NCBI GenBank assembly: GCA_019308145.1
Contig: JAFDIG010000079.1
Span: forward strand, 1 to 8,482
Length of the DNA stretch: 8,482 nucleotides
From: Deltaproteobacteria bacterium
GTDB taxonomy: Bacteria; Desulfobacterota; JAFDIG01
Reading direction: 5' to 3'
In this document: piece by piece, positions 1 through 5,344 of the stretch
Numbering within the stretch: position 1 is the stretch's first letter
Layout of the letters: every line of letters starts with the position of its first letter
Notes under the pieces: model-generated
Told to the model about the DNA's origin: nothing
The model's database searches: none
What the model saw: the letters and a program-made list of their open reading frames with translations, nothing else
Program-made: the position numbers and the translations under genes

Positions 1-432
1 CTTAATGTTTCTCAAATGACTGATCTAAGAAACCGTTTGAGGGAGCAAGGTGTCGAAATAAAGGTAGCAAAAAATACTTTATTAAGAATTGCTGCAAAAG
101 ATACAGAACTTGAAAAAGTCAAAGACTTTTTTTTAGGTCCAACTGCTTTGGTCTTTGGGTATAAAGATCCTATTGCTCCTTCTAAAATATTGGTAGATTA
201 TGCAAAGGATCAACCAGCATTAAAAATAAAGGCAGGTATTGTAGAAGGTAAAGTTTTAAAAAAAGATGAAATAGAACAATTAGCTGAACTACCAAGTCGT
301 GAAGTTCTTATTGCTCAACTCTTGATGTTGATGAAAAGTCCTGTAACACGATTTGTAAATGTTTTAGCATCTCCTTTAAGAAAAACTCTTTTAGTCTTTA
401 ATATGATCAAAGAAAAAAAAGCATCAAGCTGA
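1..432 (+). CDS. rplJ: 50S ribosomal protein L10, 5'-truncated by the window edge
   Basis: L10 binds 23S rRNA in the GTPase-associated centre with its N-terminal domain and carries L7/L12 dimers on its C-terminal helix, forming the base of the ribosomal stalk. The frame is open from base 1 (LNVSQMTDLR...), so the ATG at 16 is an internal methionine. In E. coli L10 the matching block (GVTVDKMTELR) lies about 30 residues in, so roughly 30 N-terminal residues lie outside the window. Visible blocks: an RNA-binding-type segment VAKNTLLRIA at window codons 22-31, FFLGPTALVFGY from codon 43, and a long hydrophobic then lysine-rich C-terminal helix (codons about 100-143, SREVLIAQLLMLM onward) where L7/L12 dimers should dock. 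There are 143 codons here, giving about 175 in total, slightly longer than E. coli (165). The stop is TGA at 430-432. Any L10 autoregulatory leader lies upstream of the window. Identification is firm from sequence plus gene order. Confidence 0.96.
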   Translation, partial: LNVSQMTDLRNRLREQGVEIKVAKNTLLRIAAKDTELEKVKDFFLGPTALVFGYKDPIAPSKILVDYAKDQPALKIKAGIVEGKVLKKDEIEQLAELPSREVLIAQLLMLMKSPVTRFVNVLASPLRKTLLVFNMIKEKKASS

Positions 433-450
433 TGTAACAAGAAATATCCA

Positions 451-456
451 AGGAGG
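451..456 (+). promoter_or_regulatory. Shine-Dalgarno site of rplL
   Basis: AGGAGG lies 7 nt before the ATG at 464 and matches the consensus perfectly at near-ideal spacing. This fits the high translation L7/L12 needs to reach several copies per ribosome. It sits in the 31-nt rplJ-rplL spacer, which holds nothing else I can see and no terminator, so the two genes are very likely co-transcribed. Confidence 0.85.
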
Positions 457-463
457 GTTTTAA

Positions 464-847
464 ATGGCAAATATTACAAAAGATGATGTAATAAATTATA
501 TAGAAAATATGACTGTTTTAGAATTAGCAGATTTAGTAAAAGAATTGGAAGAAAAGTTTGGTGTTTCAGCTGCAGCTGTATCTGCAGCAGCGCCTGCTGC
601 TGCTCAACCAGCTGAAAAAGAACCTGAGAAGGAAAAAACAGAATTTAATGTTATATTAACAAGTTTTGGATCCAAAAAGATTCAAGTAATTAAAGAGGTT
701 AGAGCTATCACTGGTTTAGGGTTAAAAGAAGCAAAAGATCTAGTTGAAGGTGTCCCAAAGCCTTTAAAAGAAGGTATCCCTAAAGAAGAAGCAGAAGCAA
801 TTAAGAAAAAAATAGAAGCAGCAGGAGGCGCAGTGGAGATCAAATAA
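464..847 (+). CDS. rplL: 50S ribosomal protein L7/L12
   Basis: L7/L12 is the multi-copy stalk protein that recruits translation factors and stimulates their GTPase activity. The 127-residue length is normal for the family. Residues 1 to about 34 are the N-terminal dimerisation helices that bind L10 (MANITKDDVINYIENMTVLE, ending EEKFGVS). Residues about 35-58 are the flexible hinge, rich in Ala and Pro and then Glu and Lys (AAAVSAAAPAAAQPAEKEP). Residues about 59-127 are the globular factor-binding domain, with EFNVILTSFG, the conserved TGLGLKEAKDLVEGVP and the ending AAGGAVEIK. The hinge is a little longer than in E. coli (about 121 residues in all), mostly through an extra charged PAEKEPEKEK stretch. 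The start is fixed by a perfect Shine-Dalgarno 7 nt upstream and by the family N-terminus. It lies 31 nt after rplJ and is followed by a 194-nt structured spacer before rpoB. Confidence 0.98.
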   Translation: MANITKDDVINYIENMTVLELADLVKELEEKFGVSAAAVSAAAPAAAQPAEKEPEKEKTEFNVILTSFGSKKIQVIKEVRAITGLGLKEAKDLVEGVPKPLKEGIPKEEAEAIKKKIEAAGGAVEIK

Positions 848-852
848 AAAAA

Positions 853-862
853 CCTTATAAGG
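853..862 (+). repeat. 10-bp palindrome CCTTATAAGG just after rplL
   Basis: A perfect palindrome begins 6 nt after the rplL stop. Its first eight bases (CCTTATAA, 853-860) are the exact reverse complement of TTATAAGG at 1021-1028, which overlaps the rpoB Shine-Dalgarno region. A long-range pairing that masks that site is therefore possible. A palindrome this short can arise by chance in AT-rich DNA, and a function is only inferred. Confidence 0.35.
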
Positions 863-872
863 CAGAAAAATG

Positions 873-903
873 ACATTAAATTTTTACTTAATGTAAAAAT
901 TTA
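873..903 (+). repeat. Overlapping inverted repeats with competing stems (rplL-rpoB spacer)
   Basis: Two perfect inverted repeats overlap. The first pairs ACATTAA (873-879) with TTAATGT (888-894). The second pairs the 11-base arm TAAATTTTTAC (877-887) with GTAAAAATTTA (893-903) around a 5-nt loop, TTAAT. They share bases and cannot form together. The stems are almost entirely A-T, so neither is a strong intrinsic terminator. The longer one could be an RNA stem or a dyad-symmetric protein site on DNA. I cannot choose between these from sequence alone. Confidence 0.45.
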
Positions 904-910
904 TAAAATG

Positions 911-940
911 GGAATAAAATTCCAATAATATGCCTATTAT
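911..940 (+). repeat. Two small adjacent inverted repeats
   Basis: GGAAT (911-915) pairs with ATTCC (919-923) across a 3-nt loop. ATAATA (925-930) pairs with TATTAT (935-940) across TGCC. Each is short and could be chance in AT-rich DNA. They are listed because they continue a run of dyads that fills most of the rplL-rpoB spacer. Bases 941-979 show nothing I can name. Confidence 0.25.
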
Positions 941-979
941 AGATTCTAAAATTTTTCAACAAATAAAATTAAAAAGATA

Positions 980-1022
980 AAAAGGGGAGAGGATTAAATA
1001 TTTTTTATCCTCTTTTCCTTTT
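980..1022 (+). terminator. Hairpin before rpoB, candidate attenuator or processing site
   Basis: The left arm (980-998, containing AAAAGGGGAGAGGAT) pairs with the right arm (1003-1022, containing ATCCTCTTTTCCTTTT). Bases 984-985 pair with 1017-1018 (G-C), 986-987 with 1014-1015 (G-U), T1016 is bulged, 988-994 pair with 1007-1013, and 996-998 pair with 1003-1005 above one T-T mismatch, closing a 4-nt loop. The base is an A-tract/T-tract (980-983 with 1019-1022), as in intrinsic terminators, but the T run after the stem is short. rpoB must still be expressed, so partial termination or RNase cleavage is more likely than a full stop. The E. coli rplL-rpoB spacer is known to hold both an attenuator and an RNase III site. 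The hairpin is seen in the sequence; its role is inferred. Confidence 0.55.
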
Positions 1023-1031
1023 ATAAGGGAG
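1014..1031 (+). promoter_or_regulatory. rpoB Shine-Dalgarno region within an alternative stem-loop
   Basis: The likely rpoB Shine-Dalgarno is AAGGGAG (1025-1031), 10 nt before the ATG at 1042. It is weaker and more distant than the rplL and rpoC sites. CCTT (1017-1020) can pair with AAGG (1025-1028) across a 4-nt loop, extended outward by T-G and T-A pairs, which would hide the site. CCTT is also part of the right arm of the hairpin at 980-1022, so forming that hairpin would free the site. This arrangement could work as a simple translational switch, but nothing here shows what would trigger it. Confidence 0.45.
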
Positions 1032-1041
1032 AATTATCAAT

Positions 1042-4000
1042 ATGGTTCGTCCAACAACTGTAACCCGAAGAATTAGAAAAAATTACGGGAAAATAAAAGA
1101 AATAGGAGAAATTTCAAATCTTATAGATGTACAACTCTCATCTTACGCAAAAACTTTACAAGCAGATGTTCCACCTGATGAGAGAAAAAATGTTGGACTT
1201 CAGGCAGTTTTTAATACTGTTTTCCCAATAAAAGATATATACAATAATGCATCCCTTGAGTTTGTCAGTTATAGATTTGGAAAGCCGAAATATGATGAGT
1301 CAGAATGTCTTTTAAGAGGAATAACCTATGCAGCTCCCCTTAAGGTTACATTCAGATTAGTAGTTTATAACACAGAAGAAAATTCTCATCCTGTAAAGGC
1401 TATTAAAGAGCAGGAAGTCTATTTTGGTGAAATACCTTTGATGACCAAAAGGGGAACTTTCATAATAAATGGAACTGAAAGGGTCATTGTAAGCCAGCTT
1501 CACCGATCTCCTGGCGTCTTTTTTGATTTTGAGCAACCAAAAACTAGTAAAACAGGCAAACCAATCTATTTGGCTCGTATTATCCCCTATCGTGGCTCAT
1601 GGATTGATCTTGAATTTGATCAAAAAGATATTTTATACGTCAGAATCGACCGAAGAAGAAAATTACCTGTCACAGTGTTGCTAAAGGCTCTTGGTTATTC
1701 AACAGAAGAGATCCTCGACATATTTTATGAAAAGGAAAAATATTACGTCAAAGAAGATGGAATATACAAAAAACTTTCTTATGATCTTCTTGTAGGTCAA
1801 CGTCTGCCTGTAAATGTTATAGACCCTAAAACAAAAGAGGTAATTGTAAAGAAAAACAGAAAAATCACCAAAGCAATGGTGAAAAAGATTAAAGCAGCTA
1901 ACGTTGATTTTATTCCTGTTGATATTGATGATATTATAGGAAAGGTGTCTCCAAAAGAGATCGTGGATCCAAAAACTCAAGAGATTATTGTCTCTCCTAA
2001 CGAAACAATCAATGAGGAAAATTTTAAAAAGATCGTGGAAAGTGGAATAACTGAATTTGAGTTATTGTTTATTGACAATATAAGAGTCTCTCCTTCTATC
2101 AGAAACACCCTTGCTATTGACAAAGTAACCTTAACACCAGAGGAAAAACAGAGATTAAAGGAAGAAGAACCTGATAAGACAGTTGGTGAAAAAGAAAAAG
2201 AGAAAGCTCTTTTTGAGATATATAGACGGCTTCGTCCAGGTGATCCTCCTACAATGGAAACAGCTACAACTCTCTTTTACAACCTATTCTTCAATCCAGA
2301 AAGATACGATCTATCAAATGTAGGTAGGATGAAATTAAACCATAAACTTGGGCTTGATTGTCCTTTAGATGTTCATACCTTAAGAAGAGAAGATATATTA
2401 GAAGTAGTTAAGTATTTAGTTGGTTTAAGAGAAGGACGAGGTCAAGTTGATGACATAGACCATCTTGGAAATAGGAGAGTAAGAACCGTTGGAGAACTTC
2501 TTGAAAATAAATTTCATACAGGGCTTCTGCGTCCTGAAAGGGCTATTAGAGAGAGGATGAATTTGCAGGAAATTGAAACTTTAATGCCTCATGATTTGAT
2601 AAACTCCAAACCTCTTAGCGCTGTTATTAAAGAGTTTTTTGGTTCAAGTCAGCTCTCTCAGTTTATGGATCAAACAAATCCTCTCTCTGAAATAACACAT
2701 AAAAGAAGGTTATCAGCTCTTGGTCCTGGTGGACTCACACGAGAGAGGGCAGGTTTTGAGGTAAGAGATGTTCATCCTACACATTATGGAAGGATATGTC
2801 CTATTGAAACACCTGAAGGGCCTAATATAGGACTTATATCCTCTCTAGCTACATATGCCAGAATAAACGAATTTGGTTTTATTGAAACTCCATACAGGAA
2901 GGTAGTTAATGGTAAAGTTACAGATGAGGTTGTCTATCTTTTTGCTTTGGATGAAGAGAAACATGTGATTGCTCAAGCAAATGCTCGGTTGGACGAAGAA
3001 GGAAGATTTATTGATGAGTTGGTATCAGCACGTAAAGGTGGCGAATTCACTATGGTTAAACCTGAAGAGGTTGATTTAATGGACTTATCACCAAAACAGC
3101 TTGTAAGCATTGCTGCATCTCTTATACCTTTTTTAGAACATGATGATGCAAACAGAGCTCTTATGGGATCTAATATGCAGCGCCAAGCTGTGCCTCTTCT
3201 ACGACCTGAAGCACCTTTTATAGGTACAGGAATGGAATCTATAGTTGCTAGAGATTCTGGAGTAACAATAGTTGCTAAAAGAGATGGGGTGGTAAAAAGT
3301 GCTGATGCATCTCGTATAGTAGTAAAATGTGATGATTCATCATTTGAAGAAGGAGAAGATGAAACAGGTATTGATATTTATCAACTTATTAAATATCAAA
3401 GATCAAATCAGGATACCTGCATTAACCAACATCCTATTGTAAAAAAAGGTGATAGGATTAAAAAGGGAGAAATTATTGCTGATGGTCCTGCTACTGAAAT
3501 GGGTGAGCTTGCTTTAGGAAGAAATGTCCTTGTGGCTTTCATGCCTTGGAGTGGATATAATTTTGAAGATTCAATACTTGTAAGCGAAAAATTATTAAAG
3601 GAGGATGTATATACATCAATCCATATAGAAGAATTTGAGGCTGTTGCAAGGGAAACAAAACTTGGAAGAGAAGAGATAACACGAGATATACCAAATGTCG
3701 GAGAAGAAAGTCTTGTAAACTTGGATGAAAGTGGGATTATAAGGATAGGTGCAGAAGTAAAATCAGGGGATATACTGGTAGGCAAAGTAACCCCAAAAGG
3801 TGAAACTCAACTATCTCCTGAAGAAAAACTTTTAAGGGCTATTTTTGGAGAAAAAGCAGGTGATGTTAGGGATACATCCTTGAAACTACCACATGGAACT
3901 GAAGGTATTGTTATAGATGTAAAGATTTTCTCCCGGAAAGGTATAGAAAAAGATAGCCATATTATTGCTATAGAAGAAAAAGAAAAAGAAGAACTTAAAA

Positions 4001-5229
4001 GTAACCAGGAAGAATATATAAAAATCTTAAAGGAAAATGCAATAGCTCAAATCTTCAAGCTGATAAATGATAAAAAAGCTTCAAAGAATATTTATGATGA
4101 AAAAGGAAATAAAATTATAGAAAAAGGAGAAAAATTTAATAAAACAGTCCTTAAAGAATTTCCTTTTTCCTGTTTAAAAGATATCCAAGTAGTAGAAGAA
4201 GATATAAGGAAAAAGATCTCACAAATTTTAGAAAATTTAGAAAAACAGATCTCCAAAACAAAAAAGTATTTTGAAGACAAATTATCAAAAATAGGTTTAG
4301 GTGATGAATTACCACCTGGCGTGATAAAAAGTGTAAAAGTATATATTGCGGTAAAAAGAAAACTATCAGTAGGGGATAAGATGTCAGGAAGACACGGGAA
4401 TAAAGGGATTATTTCCAGAATTCTTCCTGAGGAGGATATGCCTTATTTAGAAGATGGAACACCAGTTGATGTGGTTTTAAACCCCTTGGGAGTTCCTTCA
4501 CGAATGAACGTTGGACAGATATTGGAAACCCATCTTGGATGGGCAGCAGTAGGTTTAGGGGCAAAAATTGCTGAAGAGTTAGATAATGGATGTGATATCT
4601 CCAAAATAAGAAGTCTCATAAAAGATATCTATAAAACGCCAGAAATGGATAATTTCAGCAAAAACGCTACTGATGAAGAGATTATCAAGTTCGCACGCCT
4701 TGTCAAAAACGGTATACATATGTCTGTTCCAATCTTTGATGGGGCTTCAGAAGAAGAAATTAAAGATGCTCTTGAAGCAGCTGGGTTACCAAGGGAAGGT
4801 CAAACCTCACTCTTTGATGGTAGGACAGGAGAGGTTTTCCACCAAAATGTTACAGTAGGATACATGTATATGCTAAAACTTCATCATTTGGTCGATGATA
4901 AGATACATGCTCGTTCAATTGGTCCTTATTCATTAGTCACTCAACAACCTTTAGGAGGAAAAGCTCAATTTGGAGGACAGAGATTAGGAGAAATGGAAGT
5001 ATGGGCTATGGAAGCTTATGCAGCAGCTTATTCCTTACAAGAATTTCTAACGGTTAAGTCAGATGATGTAGCAGGAAGAACAAAAACATATGAAAATATA
5101 GTTAAGGGTGAACAGGTAATTGAACCAGGCTTGCCAGAGTCTTTTAATGTCCTTGTAAAAGAATTACAAAGCTTATGCTTAAATGTGGAACTTATAAAAG
5201 AAGATAAAGAACCAACAAAAAAAAATTAG
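1042..5229 (+). CDS. rpoB: DNA-directed RNA polymerase subunit beta
   Basis: RpoB is one jaw of the RNA polymerase core and, with beta', forms the catalytic centre. It has 1395 residues against 1342 in E. coli. Order: N-terminal beta1/protrusion with GTFIINGTERVIVSQLHRSP (about 138-157); SI1-type insertion (about 225-345) holding an internal repeat; a Lys/Glu-rich stretch (about 363-388) longer than in E. coli; the rifampicin region from FFGSSQLSQF, with Q540, D543, H553 and S558 matching E. coli Q513, D516, H526 and S531; GYNFEDSILVSE with acidic E842-D843; an SI2-type insertion (about 970-1080, coiled-coil-like); the catalytic lysines K1105 and K1113 around GDKMSGRHGNKG; and the C-terminal clamp GGKAQFGGQRLGEMEVWAME. 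The ATG at 1042 gives the expected N-terminus (TRRIRKNYGK). The resistance positions are wild type, so rifampicin sensitivity is predicted. The stop is TAG, 115 nt before rpoC. Confidence 0.99.
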   Translation: MVRPTTVTRRIRKNYGKIKEIGEISNLIDVQLSSYAKTLQADVPPDERKNVGLQAVFNTVFPIKDIYNNASLEFVSYRFGKPKYDESECLLRGITYAAPLKVTFRLVVYNTEENSHPVKAIKEQEVYFGEIPLMTKRGTFIINGTERVIVSQLHRSPGVFFDFEQPKTSKTGKPIYLARIIPYRGSWIDLEFDQKDILYVRIDRRRKLPVTVLLKALGYSTEEILDIFYEKEKYYVKEDGIYKKLSYDLLVGQRLPVNVIDPKTKEVIVKKNRKITKAMVKKIKAANVDFIPVDIDDIIGKVSPKEIVDPKTQEIIVSPNETINEENFKKIVESGITEFELLFIDNIRVSPSIRNTLAIDKVTLTPEEKQRLKEEEPDKTVGEKEKEKALFEIYRRLRPGDPPTMETATTLFYNLFFNPERYDLSNVGRMKLNHKLGLDCPLDVHTLRREDILEVVKYLVGLREGRGQVDDIDHLGNRRVRTVGELLENKFHTGLLRPERAIRERMNLQEIETLMPHDLINSKPLSAVIKEFFGSSQLSQFMDQTNPLSEITHKRRLSALGPGGLTRERAGFEVRDVHPTHYGRICPIETPEGPNIGLISSLATYARINEFGFIETPYRKVVNGKVTDEVVYLFALDEEKHVIAQANARLDEEGRFIDELVSARKGGEFTMVKPEEVDLMDLSPKQLVSIAASLIPFLEHDDANRALMGSNMQRQAVPLLRPEAPFIGTGMESIVARDSGVTIVAKRDGVVKSADASRIVVKCDDSSFEEGEDETGIDIYQLIKYQRSNQDTCINQHPIVKKGDRIKKGEIIADGPATEMGELALGRNVLVAFMPWSGYNFEDSILVSEKLLKEDVYTSIHIEEFEAVARETKLGREEITRDIPNVGEESLVNLDESGIIRIGAEVKSGDILVGKVTPKGETQLSPEEKLLRAIFGEKAGDVRDTSLKLPHGTEGIVIDVKIFSRKGIEKDSHIIAIEEKEKEELKSNQEEYIKILKENAIAQIFKLINDKKASKNIYDEKGNKIIEKGEKFNKTVLKEFPFSCLKDIQVVEEDIRKKISQILENLEKQISKTKKYFEDKLSKIGLGDELPPGVIKSVKVYIAVKRKLSVGDKMSGRHGNKGIISRILPEEDMPYLEDGTPVDVVLNPLGVPSRMNVGQILETHLGWAAVGLGAKIAEELDNGCDISKIRSLIKDIYKTPEMDNFSKNATDEEIIKFARLVKNGIHMSVPIFDGASEEEIKDALEAAGLPREGQTSLFDGRTGEVFHQNVTVGYMYMLKLHHLVDDKIHARSIGPYSLVTQQPLGGKAQFGGQRLGEMEVWAMEAYAAAYSLQEFLTVKSDDVAGRTKTYENIVKGEQVIEPGLPESFNVLVKELQSLCLNVELIKEDKEPTKKN

Positions 5230-5232
5230 ATC

Positions 5233-5271
5233 AATCTTATATCGAAAAGTATAACTTTTTGAAATAAGATT
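5233..5271 (+). repeat. Long hairpin directly after rpoB
   Basis: Starting 3 nt after the rpoB stop, AATCTTAT (5233-5240) pairs with ATAAGATT (5264-5271). Above one A-A mismatch (5241/5263) the stem continues with TCGAAAAGT (5242-5250) against ACTTTTTGA (5254-5262), with one G-U pair and a 3-nt loop (5251-5253). That makes 17 pairs in 39 nt. No T-run follows, so it is not a standard terminator. It could protect the rpoB 3' end or be an RNase III-type cleavage site. The stem is directly visible; the role is inferred. Confidence 0.5.
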
Positions 5272-5294
5272 TAAGAACTTAAATTTAGCTAAAT
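5269..5294 (+). repeat. Two short palindromes in the rpoB-rpoC spacer
   Basis: ATTTAAG (5269-5275) is mirrored by CTTAAAT (5278-5284) across only 2 nt, and ATTTAGCTAAAT (5283-5294) is a perfect 12-bp palindrome. The first overlaps the arm of the preceding hairpin, so it would compete with it. The loops are too small for good RNA hairpins. They may be chance AT-rich dyads. Confidence 0.25.
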
Positions 5295-5303
5295 ATAAAA
5301 ACT

Positions 5304-5326
5304 TTTTATATGAAAACCATATAAAA
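5304..5326 (+). repeat. Hairpin just upstream of the rpoC ribosome binding site
   Basis: TTTTATATG (5304-5312) and CATATAAAA (5318-5326) form a perfect 9-bp stem around the loop AAAAC, ending 6 nt before the rpoC Shine-Dalgarno. It leaves that site exposed. Its placement repeats the arrangement before rpoB, where a hairpin also sits directly 5' of the ribosome binding site. It is A-T rich and weak on its own. Confidence 0.4.
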
Positions 5327-5332
5327 CTTTCA

Positions 5333-5338
5333 AGGAGG
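5333..5338 (+). promoter_or_regulatory. Shine-Dalgarno site fixing the TTG start of rpoC
   Basis: AGGAGG lies 6 nt before TTG at 5345 and is the decisive evidence for that start. The next in-frame ATG is codon 78 (5576), inside the first zinc-binding motif and so too late. The nearest upstream in-frame stop is TAA at 5252, and no in-frame ATG, GTG or TTG lies between it and 5345. A perfect ribosome binding site may compensate for the weaker start codon. Confidence 0.85.
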
Positions 5339-5344
5339 AATCCG

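Noticed and set aside
853..862. CCTTATAAGG as a CArG-box-like protein site
   Set aside because: It matches the eukaryotic SRF-type consensus, but the window is clearly bacterial, so that reading has no meaning here.
870..907. Possible rpoB promoter, ATGACA (870-875) with TATAAA (902-907)
   Set aside because: Each box is close to consensus, but the gap between them is 26 nt, far from the usual 16-18, and nothing better spaced was found. In AT-rich DNA such single boxes are common.
3408..3785. Open frame of 125 codons on the - strand inside rpoB
   Set aside because: It lies wholly opposite a strongly conserved part of rpoB, is rich in Ser/Phe/Leu as expected for the complement of AT-rich coding DNA, and has no recognisable family motif.
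4673..4858. Second + strand frame of 61 codons inside rpoB
   Set aside because: It overlaps the conserved beta C-terminal region in another phase and has no family resemblance; the rpoB frame is plainly the real one.
5233..5271. Reading the hairpin after rpoB as a full intrinsic terminator
   Set aside because: The stem is A-T rich and no T-run follows it. A full stop between rpoB and rpoC would also be unexpected, since no clear promoter is visible before rpoC.
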